A DNA stretch of 64,000 bases from Yersinia vastinensis (GTDB lineage Bacteria; Pseudomonadota; Gammaproteobacteria; Enterobacterales; Enterobacteriaceae). Below the pieces are notes generated by a model, which was not told the DNA's origin, made no database searches, and saw nothing but the letters and a program-made list of their open reading frames with translations. The translations under genes and the position numbers were made by a program. The stretch lies in NCBI RefSeq assembly GCF_902726565.1, contig NZ_CACVAF010000002.1, forward strand, positions 248,001 through 312,000. Direction: 5' to 3'. Shown piece by piece: positions 36,928 through 47,321 of the stretch (positions within the stretch are counted from its first letter, which is position 1; every line of letters begins with the position of its first letter).

Positions 36928-38454
36928 TTAGTCAGAAATCAGTACCGCTTTTTTCGGTTCTTGATCATCATGACTTTCATCACGCCATTTCGGGAATTCC
37001 ATCTCTTTGTATTTAATGACCTTAGTACCACGAGTCAGCTTATAGCCGAACCAAATCACCAAGAACAATGGAATACCGATATAAGTTGCAGTCACCCCAT
37101 ACCAGTCGATGCGATCTTGCAGGAATGCTTGATAGTTCTGACCCAAAGTAATGATCAAACACAGCACAAAAGCAAAAATCGGCCCTAACGGGAAGAAACC
37201 CGACTGATAGGGTAAGTCATTCAAATCACGGCCTTGCATCATATAACCACGACGGAAACGGTAGTGGCTGATAGCAATACCCAACCAAGCAATAAAGCCC
37301 GTCATCCCTGAGGTATTCAGCAACCACAGATAGACTGTTTGATTACCAAACATGGAACTTAAGAAGCACAACCCTGCTACAACAGTCGTCGCATATAGCG
37401 CATTGCGCGGTACGCCGCCGCTAGAAAGTTTGGCGAAAATACGCGGAGCTTTACCTTCTGACGCCAGCGTAAACAGCATACGGGTCGAAGCATACATTCC
37501 GGAGTTACCCGCCGATAATACTGCTGTCAGAATAACCGCATTCATCACTGCTGCCGCTGACAACAGACCTGCATTCTGGAAGACCAAAGTGAACGGGCTG
37601 ACGCTGATGTCTTTAACATCGTTACGCAACAGACTTGGGTCGGTATAAGGAATGATCAGGCTGATAATCAGGATAGCGAAGATATAGAACAGCAAAATAC
37701 GCCAGAACACCTTACGCACTGCACGGGGAATATTTTTGCCCGGATCTTTTGACTCACCTGCCGCAATCCCGATGAGTTCCGTCCCTTGGAAAGAGAACCC
37801 GACAATCATTGCCACACCAATCATTGCGGAGAATCCCCCTGCAAACGGTGCGTCACCGATAGTCCAGTTGTGCCAACCTGCGCTCTCGCCGCCTTTCATG
37901 ATGCCGCTTATCATCATCACACCCACGATGATAAAGATGATAACGGTGGTTACTTTAATCAGTGAGAACCAGTATTCCGCTTCACCAAAACCTTTAACTG
38001 ATATCCAGTTCAGTAAAAACATCAGGCCGAGGAATAACGCACTCCAAATCCAGCCGGGAGTCTCAGGGAACCAGTAATTCATCACTAGCTGTGCAGCAAC
38101 CAAGTCAACGGCAATAGTTACCGCCCAGTTGTACCAGTAGTTCCAGCCGAGGGCGAAGCCAAATCCTTCCTCAACGTATTTTGAACCGTAAGTCGAGAAT
38201 GAACCCGATACCGGCATGAACGCCGCCAATTCACCGAGGCTGGTCATCAAGAAATAGACCATCAGGCCAATCAATGCATAGGAGAGCAATGCTCCACCTG
38301 GGCCTGCCTGTGATACTGTCGCCCCTGAGGCCACAAATAGACCAGTACCAATTGAACCACCGATTGCAATCATGGCTAAATGCCGTGATTTAAGCTCTCG
38401 GCGTAAGCGCTGTGCACCCTGCTGCGCTGGGATTTTAGTATGTTGCTGAGTCAT
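36928..38454 (-). CDS. lysP: Lysine-specific permease LysP
   Basis: A 508-residue amino-acid permease of the APC family with twelve helices, importing L-lysine. Residues 19-70 (RRELKSRHLAMIAIGGSIG onward) and the FQGTELIGIAAGES segment near 225 are typical of LysP. E. coli LysP also acts as the lysine co-sensor of CadC. The order lysP-yeiE-yeiH is that of E. coli. A terminator-like hairpin lies in its leader just upstream. Confidence 0.94.
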   Translation of the reverse strand: MTQQHTKIPAQQGAQRLRRELKSRHLAMIAIGGSIGTGLFVASGATVSQAGPGGALLSYALIGLMVYFLMTSLGELAAFMPVSGSFSTYGSKYVEEGFGFALGWNYWYNWAVTIAVDLVAAQLVMNYWFPETPGWIWSALFLGLMFLLNWISVKGFGEAEYWFSLIKVTTVIIFIIVGVMMISGIMKGGESAGWHNWTIGDAPFAGGFSAMIGVAMIVGFSFQGTELIGIAAGESKDPGKNIPRAVRKVFWRILLFYIFAILIISLIIPYTDPSLLRNDVKDISVSPFTLVFQNAGLLSAAAVMNAVILTAVLSAGNSGMYASTRMLFTLASEGKAPRIFAKLSSGGVPRNALYATTVVAGLCFLSSMFGNQTVYLWLLNTSGMTGFIAWLGIAISHYRFRRGYMMQGRDLNDLPYQSGFFPLGPIFAFVLCLIITLGQNYQAFLQDRIDWYGVTATYIGIPLFLVIWFGYKLTRGTKVIKYKEMEFPKWRDESHDDQEPKKAVLISD

Positions 38455-38473
38455 TCTTACCCTAATCCGCCCT

Positions 38474-38506
38474 TAAAAATGAGGCGGGATTGTAACAAAT
38501 CCCACC
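38474..38506 (-). terminator. Terminator-like hairpin in the lysP leader
   Basis: On the minus strand GGTGGGATT (38506-38498) pairs with AATCCCGCC (38491-38483), with one A/G change in the stem, and is followed by TCATTTTTAAGG. It ends about 20-28 bases before the lysP ATG. It could end the yeiE transcript or act as an attenuator of lysP if the lysP promoter lies upstream of it. Confidence 0.5.
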
Positions 38507-38698
38507 GGCTCTGTGAGTAACAATGCGCTGATATAAGATACCTTCATGATCCCAACCCTATTATTAGCAAAAGCTCGATTGTCAGAAGAATCTCATGGCA
38601 ACAGGGTATTCAAGCCACAATCCCCCTTTTAACTGGTGTAAAACACTTAAAACTCTCTCTATGATGCGGCTAATACGCTTGTACGAAAACCCGCCAAT

Positions 38699-39571
38699 TC
38701 ACGTCTCTTCTTGGCAATAACTGAGGAAACGTTGCAAGGCGTTGGAGATATGTTTTTGCCGATGATGAATCAGGTATAGCGTGCGAAAAAGTGGCGGCAA
38801 AGGAATGTTAAGCACGACCAGTTCCCCACTGGCGAGTTGATCGGCAATGACCCGACGTGACAAACAGCTGATCCCCATGCCGTAACGCACCGCCCGTTTA
38901 ATGGCCTCTGAGTTACCCAGCTCCATGACGAGTTTAAAATGGGGTAATTTCGCCAGTAGTAAATGGTCAAGCACTTCACGTGTACCTGATCCCCGCTCAC
39001 GTAGGATCCACGCGGCATTGGCTAACTCATCCAAAGTCAGCATCCTGTGGCATAACGGATTGTCCGGTGCTGCAAACACCACCAATTCATCTCGCTGCCA
39101 AGCCTGTGTCAATAATTCAGGCATATGGCACGGCCCTTCAATCAGACCAAGATCACCGCGAAAATCAGCAACCGCTTCAATCACATCCTGAGTGTTGCCG
39201 ATATTCAGCTCCAGCGGCGTGCCGGGGAAATCACGTCGGTATTTGGCAATCATGCCCGGCAACATATAATTGCCAATAGTGCTACTGGCAGCAATACGTA
39301 AGGCACCTAAATCCTGTAGGAAAAGTTGTTCTATTTCAATGGATTGATCAAGAAGCGCCCGCGCTTTGGGGTAAAGCAGCCGCCCATGTTCATTGGTCAC
39401 TAAACGCTTACCGACCCTATCGAAAAGTTGCACCCCTAATTGCCCTTCCAAATCCGCCAACGCTGCGCTGACTGCCGATTGTGAAAGCGCGAGCACAACC
39501 GATGCTTGGGTTGTGGAGCCGCTTTTTAGCACCTCAGTAAAGACTTCAAGTTGACGTAAGGTTATGTGCAT
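38699..39571 (-). CDS. yeiE: LysR-type regulator YeiE
   Basis: A 290-residue LTTR with an N-terminal winged helix (about 1-60, [16 protein letters not shown]) and a type 2 periplasmic-binding-like effector domain from about 90. It is collinear with E. coli YeiE. Work in enteric bacteria has connected YeiE with sulfite sensing and with control of yeiH. The neighbouring genes lysP and yeiH are conserved here, but yeiH is now separated from it by two small genes. Confidence 0.9.
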   Translation of the reverse strand: MHITLRQLEVFTEVLKSGSTTQASVVLALSQSAVSAALADLEGQLGVQLFDRVGKRLVTNEHGRLLYPKARALLDQSIEIEQLFLQDLGALRIAASSTIGNYMLPGMIAKYRRDFPGTPLELNIGNTQDVIEAVADFRGDLGLIEGPCHMPELLTQAWQRDELVVFAAPDNPLCHRMLTLDELANAAWILRERGSGTREVLDHLLLAKLPHFKLVMELGNSEAIKRAVRYGMGISCLSRRVIADQLASGELVVLNIPLPPLFRTLYLIHHRQKHISNALQRFLSYCQEET

Positions 39572-39731
39572 AACGGTCTCTGTCGTAAAAAATGGAGGAC
39601 GCTATTATCACTCTGTTCGTCAGTGACTATGGAGTTGACGAACAGATTATATAGTCTCAATTACCGTATAAGACTAACACCTTTGAGTAAAATCGGGAGG
39701 TTATCAGGGATGAAATTAAACAGTAAAAATA

Positions 39732-40022
39732 CTAGTCATCGTCATCTGAGTGAAAGAAGATACGATAAATAATCCCAAAAATCACACTAATAACCACGTT
39801 AAAAATCAACCACATAATTAAAAGATAACTAAATACATACGAGAGTGGAATACCGCGCTCAGTCTTAAACGGATTAAAATGTGGTAGCAACGCAATATGG
39901 AAAGGGTTCAAGTTATATAATTTGAAAAAATAAGCGACTATATAAGGTGGAATCAATAAATAAATAAGTGGTGCAATGACTAATATCACCCAAAGCGACT
40001 TTTCTGGTTTTCCTTTTTTCAT
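39732..40022 (-). CDS. Small two-helix membrane protein, unknown
   Basis: A 96-residue protein with a basic start (MKKGKPEKS), hydrophobic segments at about 10-33 and 61-87, and an acidic tail SDDDD. AAGG lies 7-8 bases before the ATG. I recognise no family. It is absent from the E. coli yeiE-yeiH interval, and lies next to another lineage-specific small gene. Confidence 0.55.
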   Translation of the reverse strand: MKKGKPEKSLWVILVIAPLIYLLIPPYIVAYFFKLYNLNPFHIALLPHFNPFKTERGIPLSYVFSYLLIMWLIFNVVISVIFGIIYRIFFHSDDDD

Positions 40023-40307
40023 ACTAAAACCTTATATCGCCTATTTAATGTTACCACTGTAGCATAATTACCCGTTTTCCCCGCAAGTCTCATCCACCAC
40101 CTGCAGGTTATTCCGATGCTTTAGTCCCATTAATACCAGTATTAGTTCATTGCGCTGTGAGCTTTATCGTCATATTCTTTCTTTGATGTGGTAACTCATT
40201 GTATATATTAGGTATAAACATTATTAATTAACATGGAAATGAGTATTCCTCTTGAATTTATCACATCTTCATTCTGTGGATATATTTAATTTATTGAGGT
40301 GTTTCTC

Positions 40308-40517
40308 ATGAATAATCCTATTAAATACTTACTGCTTTCATTAATTATTCCGCTGTCTGCAAATGCTTGTATAGAAGATGGAGGAGAGCCGAGTGAATGT
40401 GCTATTGCCTGCACACTTCCATCCGGAGATATAGATGAGGGTTGTTATTTCGGTGACTCGCCCCCGTATACCTATGACCAGCCCGTCCCTGAGGTGACTG
40501 AGGCGACAGGACAATAA
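40308..40517 (+). CDS. Small secreted cysteine-containing protein, unknown
   Basis: A 69-residue protein starting MNNPIKYLLLSLIIPLSANA, a clear Sec signal with cleavage predicted before C21. The ~49-residue mature part is acidic and proline-rich, with four cysteines (C21, C33, C37 and C48 approximately) that could form two disulfides. GAGGTG lies 6 bases before the ATG at 40308. A GTG at 40299 is in frame but less likely. There is no lipobox. No homologue is known to me. Confidence 0.6.
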   Translation: MNNPIKYLLLSLIIPLSANACIEDGGEPSECAIACTLPSGDIDEGCYFGDSPPYTYDQPVPEVTEATGQ

Positions 40518-40699
40518 CGCCAACACTAAGCGGACATATTGGGTCCTGGCCTGCATCATCAATAGCATCACCCGTTTTTCTTATCGTTTTCAAATAGACT
40601 TACCACTTATATAGATTGATTATAAAGATATAATGAATTTATCTATTATATCGTGAGCAGGTAAACTGTGCGCAATCTTTACGGGACACAGGAGATAAC

Positions 40700-41782
40700 A
40701 TGGCGACTTCTCAAACTAAAGGACTCTCCCAACCACAGCAGTTTGCCCTAACCCGCTATATACCGGGCTTGGTGTTGACCGGTGTGATTACTGGGGCAGC
40801 ACTTAAAGTGGGTGATATGCCGTGGTTTATCAACATGGGGCTGGGGGCACTGACTCTGGCTATTTTATTCGGCATCGTGGTGGGTAACACGCTGTATCCG
40901 TGGGCACAACCGGTCTGTGCTGATGGGGTGCTGCTCGCCAAACAGCATTTGCTGCGGCTGGGGATCATTTTGTACGGTTTCCGGCTGACTTTTCAGCAAG
41001 TTGCTGATGTCGGAGCTACTGGCATGATTATCGACCTTTTAACCTTAAGCTCGACTTTCGTGCTGGCGTGCTGGTTGGGTAAACGCCTATTTGGTCTGGA
41101 CCAGCAAACCGTCATGCTGATTGGTGCTGGTAGCAGTATTTGTGGTGCGGCGGCCATTATGGCCACTGAGCCAGTACTGAAAGCCGATGCCAGTAAAGTG
41201 GCGGTTGCTGTCGCGACAGTGGTCATTTTCGGGACGCTGGCTATTTTTATCTACCCGTGGCTGTATCAGTTGAACCTGCATTATCAATGGTTGCCATTGA
41301 CTCAGGAAACCTTTGGTATTTTTGCTGGTTCGACTATTCATGAAGTAGCACAGGTGGTAGCGGCAGGTCACGCGATGGGGCCTGATGCTGAAAATGCGGC
41401 GGTTATCACCAAAATGATCCGCGTGATGATGCTGGCTCCGTTTTTGCTGTTGCTTTCAGCTTATTTAGGCCGTAATGGCACGAAGGCCCCCGGAGAAAAA
41501 CGTGAGAAAAGTGCCATCACCATTCCGTGGTTTGCGGTGATATTTATTCTGATGGCCGGTTTCAACTCACTTAACTTGTTGCCAGCGGCATGGGTCAACC
41601 ACCTGATTGTACTGGATACCATCTTGCTGGCGATGGCGATGGCGGCGCTGGGATTAACCACTCATATCGGCTCCATACGTCAGGCGGGGATCAAACCACT
41701 GTTGCTGGCTTTCATGCTATTTGCTTGGTTGCTGATCGGCGGTACTGGCATCAACTTGCTGGTTCAGCATCTCGCGGCATAG
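40700..41782 (+). CDS. yeiH: YeiH family membrane protein (UPF0324)
   Basis: A 360-residue inner-membrane protein with about ten helices, collinear with E. coli YeiH, a putative sulfate/sulfite exporter-type protein. [15 protein letters not shown] near 147-161 and [13 protein letters not shown] near 213-225 are the family signatures. GGAG precedes the ATG by 7 bases. YeiE, encoded divergently upstream, is its likely regulator. Confidence 0.88.
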   Translation: MATSQTKGLSQPQQFALTRYIPGLVLTGVITGAALKVGDMPWFINMGLGALTLAILFGIVVGNTLYPWAQPVCADGVLLAKQHLLRLGIILYGFRLTFQQVADVGATGMIIDLLTLSSTFVLACWLGKRLFGLDQQTVMLIGAGSSICGAAAIMATEPVLKADASKVAVAVATVVIFGTLAIFIYPWLYQLNLHYQWLPLTQETFGIFAGSTIHEVAQVVAAGHAMGPDAENAAVITKMIRVMMLAPFLLLLSAYLGRNGTKAPGEKREKSAITIPWFAVIFILMAGFNSLNLLPAAWVNHLIVLDTILLAMAMAALGLTTHIGSIRQAGIKPLLLAFMLFAWLLIGGTGINLLVQHLAA

Positions 41783-41793
41783 CGCATTGATTC

Positions 41794-41816
41794 AAGGGCT
41801 GCATTGGCAGCCCTTT
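41794..41816 (+). terminator. Terminator of yeiH
   Basis: AAGGGCTGC and GGCAGCCCTT form the stem with an ATT loop, followed by TTCTTTC. It lies about 12 bases after the yeiH stop. Confidence 0.8.
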
Positions 41817-41892
41817 TCTTTCTCCGCAGTTTATCCCATTCAATCATGCCGCTATCAATGCCATAATGACCGGGTTATCAAAGGAGAATGGA

Positions 41893-42738
41893 ATGAAATT
41901 TGTCGGTGCACATGTTAGCGCAGCAGGGGGGGTCGATCAGGCTGTTATTCGGGCGCACGAACTTGAGGCCTCTGCCTTTGCCCTGTTTACCAAAAATCAG
42001 CGTCAATGGCGCGCCGCGCCGCTCGCAGATGATGTTATTGAGAAATTCAAGCAGGCTTGCGAACAGTACGGTTATACCTCAGCCCAGATCCTGCCTCATG
42101 ACAGTTATCTGATTAACCTTGGTCACCCGGTGACCGAAGCACTGGAAAAATCCCGTGACGCTTTTATCGATGAAATGGCACGTTGCCAGCAACTGGGGTT
42201 GTCATTACTGAACTTCCACCCTGGTAGCCACTTGCTACAAATTGATGAAGACAAATGTCTGGCCCGCATCGCTGAATCTATCAATATTGCGCTGGACGCA
42301 ACTGAAGGGGTAACGGCCGTCATTGAGAACACCGCGGGTCAGGGCAGTAATCTCGGTTTTAAGTTTGAGCATCTGGCCGCCATCATTGCCGGTGTAGAAG
42401 ATAAAAGCCGCGTTGGCGTTTGTATTGACACCTGCCATGCTTTTGCTGCCGGTTATGATTTACGGACCGAAGCCGATTGTCAGCATACTTTTGCTGAACT
42501 GGGCGATATCGTCGGTTTCCAATATCTACGTGGCATGCATCTTAATGATGCCAAAAGTGAATTTAACAGCCGTGTTGACCGCCACCACAGCTTAGGTGAA
42601 GGCAATATTGGTAAAACAGTGTTCAGCTATATTATGCGCGACTCGCGTTTTGACAATATTCCGCTGATTCTGGAAACCGTGAATCCAGATATCTGGGCAG
42701 AAGAGATAGCTTGGCTGAAATCACAAGCTGAAGCTTAA
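41893..42738 (+). CDS. nfo: Endonuclease IV (Nfo)
   Basis: A 281-residue AP endonuclease of base-excision repair, a TIM barrel with three zinc ions. Metal ligands and family signatures seen are the H in NFHPGSH near 109, E in [10 protein letters not shown] near 145, [13 protein letters not shown] near 178-190, HLND near 216 and [13 protein letters not shown] near 229. AAGGAG lies 8 bases before the ATG at 41893. An upstream start at 41866 adds nine residues with no homology. Confidence 0.95.
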   Translation: MKFVGAHVSAAGGVDQAVIRAHELEASAFALFTKNQRQWRAAPLADDVIEKFKQACEQYGYTSAQILPHDSYLINLGHPVTEALEKSRDAFIDEMARCQQLGLSLLNFHPGSHLLQIDEDKCLARIAESINIALDATEGVTAVIENTAGQGSNLGFKFEHLAAIIAGVEDKSRVGVCIDTCHAFAAGYDLRTEADCQHTFAELGDIVGFQYLRGMHLNDAKSEFNSRVDRHHSLGEGNIGKTVFSYIMRDSRFDNIPLILETVNPDIWAEEIAWLKSQAEA

Positions 42739-42760
42739 CCGTATCATCTTGAGTCAGCAT

Positions 42761-42789
42761 AAAAAAACCGGCACTTGAGGCCGGTTTTT
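42761..42789. terminator. Bidirectional terminator between nfo and fruA
   Basis: AAAAAACCGGC and GCCGGTTTTT pair around a 7-nt loop, with A-run left and T-run right, so it can serve both convergent transcripts. Confidence 0.88.
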
Positions 42790-42816
42790 ATTGGGTAATA
42801 CAACTTGAGCACGTGA

Positions 42817-44502
42817 TTAAGCGATTTTCGCAACCGCAGCATCAGGGCGTTTTAGCAGCGCATACAGACCACCGGCCAATACTGTACCGGCGATAATGGC
42901 CACGAGATACAGCAGGACTGGGTGAATTGCGCCCGGGATCAGCAGCACGAACAGACCACCGTGTGGTGCCATCAGTTGTGCACCGAATGCCATAGACAGA
43001 GCACCCGTCAGTGCGCCACCGGCGATGCAGCACGGCAAGACACGCATTGGATCACGAGCCGCGAATGGAATCGCCCCTTCAGAGATAAAGCACAGGCCCA
43101 GTACCAGCGCCGCTTTGCCCCCTTCTTGCTCGCCTTTGTCGAACTTATTACGCGCCAGCAGTGTTGCCAGCCCCATCGCCAACGGTGGAACCATCCCCGC
43201 CGCCATGATGGCCGCCATCGGTGCATAAACTGACGAACTCAGCAGTGCCACACCAAAAGCATAAGCAGCTTTGTTCACCGGCCCACCCATATCGGTACAC
43301 ATCATTGCGCCCAAAATGGCCCCCAGCAGTACCGCATTCGCAGTACCCATAGATTGCAGCCAGTTAGTCAGGCCTGTCATGATTTTTGCCACCGGCGTAC
43401 CGACTACATAAATCATCACCAAACCAACAATCAAGCTAGCGACCAGCGGGATAATCAGTATCGGCTTAAGCGCTTCCATACTTTGCGGTAAGTGCAGCTT
43501 GGTGCTGATAGCTTTTGCTACATAACCGGCAAGGAAACCGGCAATAATGCCCCCAAGGAAGCCCGCCCCAGTGCTAACAGCGAGCATACCGCCAATTAAA
43601 CCTGGAGTCAGACCCGGACGGTCAGCAATGGAGAAGGCGATAAAACCTGCCAATACCGGCACCATCAAGGCAAAGGCTGAACCGCCACCGATTTGCATCA
43701 AGGCCGCAGCTAAAGTGCCTTTCACTTCAAACGCTTTGATACCAAACACGAATGACAGTGCAATACACAAGCCACCAGCAACCACCATCGGCAACATATA
43801 AGACACACCCGTCAGCAAGTGGCGATACGGGCCGCCAGTCTCTGCTTTCTTCACCCCAGTACTACTGCCGGTTTTTGGCTGATAGACTTCAGCTTCTACC
43901 AAGGATTTATCCAGCTCTTGCGCGGTCTTCTTCAGTGCCAGACCTGTAGTAGTACGATACATCGGTTTACCAGCGAACTTATCCAGATCCACTTCGATAT
44001 CCGCGGCCACAATCACTAAATCTGCGGCTGCCACTTCTTCCGGAGTGATAGCATTGCCCGCACCAACGGAACCGCGTGTTTCAACTTTCACCCACCAGCC
44101 ACGTTTTTTTGCTTCACTTTCAATGGCTTCTGCCGCCATAAAAGTATGCGCCACGCCGGTTGGGCAGGCGGTAATCGCCACAATCCGTTTAGGGCCAGTT
44201 GTCACTGAGGCCGCAGGTGCTGCTGTTGCAGTCGCCTGATAAGGTTTTGCCTGCGCAATCGCGTGCGCCAGAAAACCTTCCGGGTCACGAACCGCTTTTT
44301 CCACATCACCGAGATACACTTTTTTGCCGTTCAGCGCAGCGTCAGCTGGGATTGATTGCCCTGCGACAATCACCAACTCGGCATCAGCGGCTTTGTCTAC
44401 CCAGCTCAGTCCTGCTTTTGCCGCCGCAGCACCCAACATCAGTGTCGCAAGGTGGCCTCTGGCCTGCCCGAGCGAACTGTCTATTATTAGTAGCGTTTTC
44501 AT
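42817..44502 (-). CDS. fruA: PTS fructose transporter EIIB'BC (FruA)
   Basis: The 561-residue membrane subunit imports fructose and phosphorylates it at C1. It has a degenerate IIB' domain (1-100), a IIB domain (about 108-205) with the phosphorylated Cys in ITACPTGVAHTFMAAEA, and a IIC domain (about 230-550). The ATG at 44502 follows CCGGAGGCGAA. The frame runs on to TTG 44520. Last gene of fruBKA. Confidence 0.95.
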   Translation of the reverse strand: MKTLLIIDSSLGQARGHLATLMLGAAAAKAGLSWVDKAADAELVIVAGQSIPADAALNGKKVYLGDVEKAVRDPEGFLAHAIAQAKPYQATATAAPAASVTTGPKRIVAITACPTGVAHTFMAAEAIESEAKKRGWWVKVETRGSVGAGNAITPEEVAAADLVIVAADIEVDLDKFAGKPMYRTTTGLALKKTAQELDKSLVEAEVYQPKTGSSTGVKKAETGGPYRHLLTGVSYMLPMVVAGGLCIALSFVFGIKAFEVKGTLAAALMQIGGGSAFALMVPVLAGFIAFSIADRPGLTPGLIGGMLAVSTGAGFLGGIIAGFLAGYVAKAISTKLHLPQSMEALKPILIIPLVASLIVGLVMIYVVGTPVAKIMTGLTNWLQSMGTANAVLLGAILGAMMCTDMGGPVNKAAYAFGVALLSSSVYAPMAAIMAAGMVPPLAMGLATLLARNKFDKGEQEGGKAALVLGLCFISEGAIPFAARDPMRVLPCCIAGGALTGALSMAFGAQLMAPHGGLFVLLIPGAIHPVLLYLVAIIAGTVLAGGLYALLKRPDAAVAKIA

Positions 44503-44516
44503 TTCGCCTCCGGAGA

Positions 44517-45455
44517 TCAATTAAAGGGTTTCAGGTCAACTTTCGCCATCATGGCTGCCAACTGCGGGCGATCCGTAATACCCACATTGCTCTGACTGAC
44601 AGCCAAAGCGGCGACAGCGGTTGCCAAACGCAGCGTATGTTCGCTGGATTCGCGCATCAGCAACCCATAGATCAAGCCCCCCACCATGGAGTCGCCGGCA
44701 CCCACGGTGCTGACCACTTCACAAGCAGGCGGTTTTGCTAACCATGCCCCAGAGGCATTGACCCAGAGTGCCCCTTCCGCGCCAAGAGAAATCACCACAT
44801 GGGCAATTCCCTGATCACGCAGTGCGTGCGCGGCATCCACCACATCACCCAATTCAGGTAATGGGCGACCGGCCCAGATTTCCAGCTCACGGCGATTGGG
44901 TTTTACCAACCATGGTGATGCTTTCAGCCCCGCAACCAGCGCTTCACGGCTGCTGTCGAAAATAATGCATGGACAATGGGAACGTAACCGCGTCATCCAA
45001 TCAGTAAATGCATCAGGATCAACGCCCGCAGGCAGACTGCCACTAACGGCAACCATGTCGAATTGCCCCAACCAGCTCAATGAGTCGGTTACAAAGCGAT
45101 CCCAATCCGGCTTAGTGACTTCAAAACCAGAGAAGTTAAAGTCAGTCACTTCGCCATCTTTTTCAGTCAGTTTGACGTTTATGCGAGTGCGGCCCGGCAC
45201 CACTTGAAAACGGTTGGCAATACCCAGCTCGCTAAACAACAGTTGGAAGCCATCTTGGTTATCTTTACCGAGGAAACCGCCGACCGTGACATCAATACCA
45301 AGGTCTTTCAGTACTTTGGCGACATTGATGCCTTTACCCGCGGCATGCAGACCGGCCGTTTTCACCAAATTCACTTCGCCACGTTCAATTTCCGGGCAAA
45401 AACCGACCAGATCGTAAGCCGGGTTTAGTGTGATAGTTGCAACTCTTCTGCTCAT
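44517..45455 (-). CDS. fruK: 1-phosphofructokinase FruK
   Basis: A 312-residue PfkB-family kinase converting fructose-1-phosphate to fructose-1,6-bisphosphate with [15 protein letters not shown] near 37-48 binds the sugar, and [12 protein letters not shown] near 250 holds the catalytic Asp and anion hole. It overlaps fruB by four bases and leaves 14 bases to fruA. Confidence 0.95.
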   Translation of the reverse strand: MSRRVATITLNPAYDLVGFCPEIERGEVNLVKTAGLHAAGKGINVAKVLKDLGIDVTVGGFLGKDNQDGFQLLFSELGIANRFQVVPGRTRINVKLTEKDGEVTDFNFSGFEVTKPDWDRFVTDSLSWLGQFDMVAVSGSLPAGVDPDAFTDWMTRLRSHCPCIIFDSSREALVAGLKASPWLVKPNRRELEIWAGRPLPELGDVVDAAHALRDQGIAHVVISLGAEGALWVNASGAWLAKPPACEVVSTVGAGDSMVGGLIYGLLMRESSEHTLRLATAVAALAVSQSNVGITDRPQLAAMMAKVDLKPFN

Positions 45456-46585
45456 GCTGCCCCCTCACCTAAACCGGCGGCGATAGCTTCACCAATCGCA
45501 TCCAGTGCTGCTTGTGCGTCTTCACCGCTCGCGGTAAAGCGCAGGCGATTCCCTTTTTTAACCCCTAAAGCCACAACTTTCATCAGACTACGTCCATTAG
45601 CGGGTTTACCGGTGCCGTCCAAATTGGTCACGGTGATTTCACTGGTAAACTGTTTGATTGTATTGACTAAAATCGTCCCTGGGCGCGCATGTAATCCATG
45701 GTCATTACGGATAACAAACTCAGCGCTCAATACTTCGTTTTGTTCGACATACTCACTGGTCAGCAATGCCAACAGTGCTGCCGCATCAGCGTTCAGCAAC
45801 GCGTCAGCTTTTTTCGCCAATAACAGGTCGCTTAAATAATTCAACACGGAGAGAGGTTGGTCATCGGCAACGGACAATGTCAGCAGCAACGCTACTTTTT
45901 CTCCGTTATGCTCAAATGCAGTCGCTGGGCGACTGACAGTAGCGGCACTGACCAAATTGCCTTCAGTACTGTCACTCAACCAGATACCCTGCCCTAGGTT
46001 CAGCGGTTCACGGGTAATGACATCACTGACAAAGCGAGCATCGACTGCCCCGATTTGCTGTAAACGACCCGCATTCAGCGCTTGCAGTGTGATCAAGTTG
46101 TCTGCGGCAACGTCGAGCGCGATAAGTGAGGTATCGAAATGGAATTCAGCTGCTTTTTGCTCACCCATCAGCAAACTGCGCAGCTCTTCAGCTGAAGTAG
46201 TTTTTGCTAACTGCGCAGCGATGGCATCATCACTTAATACATGTGTTAACTGGCGCAATAATGCCAAATGCTCATCAGAACGCGCGGCAATCCCGATAAC
46301 AATATAAGCCGTTTGATCTTCGCCCCACGCAATGCCCTGCGGGAATTGGAAAACTTGTACACCGGTGTTCAGTACCAGATCACGGGTATCAGTAGTACCA
46401 TGTGGAATGGCAATGCCATTACCCAGATAGGTCGAAGTTTGTTGCTCACGGGCTAACATACCATCGACATACCCGGCGGCAACACACCCGGCTTGAGTCA
46501 GCGCGGCGGCCACTTGGGTGATCGCTTCGTTTTTGCTGTCTGCTTGTGCAGCCAGATGGATATCTTTAGTTGATAACTGGAACAT
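45452..46585 (-). CDS. fruB: PTS fructose diphosphoryl transfer protein FruB (IIA-M-FPr)
   Basis: A 377-residue phosphocarrier that receives phosphate from EI and passes it to FruA. Its N-terminal IIA domain has the active histidine H62 in AIPHGTTD. A central M domain follows, and the C-terminal HPr-like FPr domain (about 285-375) carries [11 protein letters not shown] chose the ATG at 46585 with GGAGACATA before it. The frame opens to 46627 through the operator region, which is unlikely. Confidence 0.94.
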   Translation of the reverse strand: MFQLSTKDIHLAAQADSKNEAITQVAAALTQAGCVAAGYVDGMLAREQQTSTYLGNGIAIPHGTTDTRDLVLNTGVQVFQFPQGIAWGEDQTAYIVIGIAARSDEHLALLRQLTHVLSDDAIAAQLAKTTSAEELRSLLMGEQKAAEFHFDTSLIALDVAADNLITLQALNAGRLQQIGAVDARFVSDVITREPLNLGQGIWLSDSTEGNLVSAATVSRPATAFEHNGEKVALLLTLSVADDQPLSVLNYLSDLLLAKKADALLNADAAALLALLTSEYVEQNEVLSAEFVIRNDHGLHARPGTILVNTIKQFTSEITVTNLDGTGKPANGRSLMKVVALGVKKGNRLRFTASGEDAQAALDAIGEAIAAGLGEGAA

Positions 46586-46606
46586 TATGTCTCCTCTCTT
46601 GCTGAA

Positions 46607-46622
46607 ATTGAATCGTTTCAGC
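46607..46622. promoter_or_regulatory. Cra (FruR) operator proximal to fruB
   Basis: Reverse complement GCTGAAACGATTCAAT matches the Cra consensus TGAAWCSNTTHHW. It stands 21 bases upstream of the fruB ATG, close to the transcription start expected. Confidence 0.85.
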
Positions 46623-46672
46623 TTCAATGAGAAAAAGGAGCGTTACCCTTTATCATCTGGTGACGAGATAAC

Positions 46673-46688
46673 GCTGAAACGTTTCAAG
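46673..46688. promoter_or_regulatory. Cra (FruR) operator distal to fruB
   Basis: GCTGAAACGTTTCAAG is an almost ideal Cra site. It lies 66 bp from the proximal site. E. coli fruBKA also has two Cra operators, where fructose-1-phosphate relieves repression. Confidence 0.88.
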
Positions 46689-46847
46689 GAGTGTGTTTCC
46701 GACTAAGAATATATGCAAGTTTTCTGCTTTTATTCTTGATGATTTTTTGACATTCCGCACATTTTCATGGTGAATGAGTTTGTATCAGCAACAAAATAGC
46801 ATCCATGGCTGATAGTTGCTGACGCACATTATAAAGGGGTTAATACG

Positions 46848-47270
46848 ATGTCTGTAGTGGTCGGTGTGGGCGTCATTATCGTCAATCAACGAGGCGAAGT
46901 CTTACTGGGCAAACGCTGTGGTCAGCACGCGCCTTATTGGTCTATTCCCGGTGGACACATGGAGGCTGGAGAGTCTTTTGAGCAAGCCGCTCAACGAGAA
47001 ATCCTCGAGGAAACTGGCTTATATATCAATGAAATGTATGTCGTGGCATTGTGTAATAATCTTGCAACCTGGCGTGCAGAAGGTAAACACACCGTTTCTG
47101 TCTGTTTGCAGGCGCAGCACCCCGGTGGACAGCCAGAGCTGAAAGAACCTGATAAATGTCAGCAATGGATATGGTGTGACCCGCGAGAATTGCCCGAGCC
47201 ACATTTTGAAGCCAGCCGCCATGCTATTAATTTATGGTTAAATCAGCAGTTTTACGCCATCTTTGACTAA
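46848..47270 (+). CDS. Nudix hydrolase (NUDT15-like)
   Basis: A 140-residue pyrophosphohydrolase. The Nudix box GX5EX7REUXEEXGU is complete as GGHMEAGESFEQ followed by REILEETG at about 36-58. The VGVGVIIVNQRGEVLLGKR start resembles NUDT15/MutT-like nucleotide sanitising enzymes, so oxidised or modified nucleoside triphosphates are likely substrates. Start ATG at 46848 follows AAAGGGG. It is monocistronic between fruB (divergent) and yeiW (convergent). Confidence 0.82.
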   Translation: MSVVVGVGVIIVNQRGEVLLGKRCGQHAPYWSIPGGHMEAGESFEQAAQREILEETGLYINEMYVVALCNNLATWRAEGKHTVSVCLQAQHPGGQPELKEPDKCQQWIWCDPRELPEPHFEASRHAINLWLNQQFYAIFD

Positions 47271-47294
47271 GAAACAGCGCTGTATCATTCGACA

Positions 47295-47319
47295 ACAGTT
47301 GAGGATTACCCTCAACTGT
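47295..47319. terminator. Terminator between the Nudix gene and yeiW
   Basis: ACAGTTGAGG and CCTCAACTGT form a 10-bp stem with a 5-nt loop followed by CTTTAAGG. It lies in the convergent gap. Confidence 0.7.
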
Positions 47320-47321
47320 CT

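Noticed and set aside
36819-37016. 65-codon plus-strand frame with a good GAGGGGA site, running into lysP antisense
   Set aside because: It reads straight through the lysP terminator hairpin and its C-terminal half is antisense to lysP, so coding is unlikely despite the ribosome site.
46518-46706. 62-codon frame across the fruB promoter
   Set aside because: It spans the fruB start and both Cra operators, so it is a chance frame.
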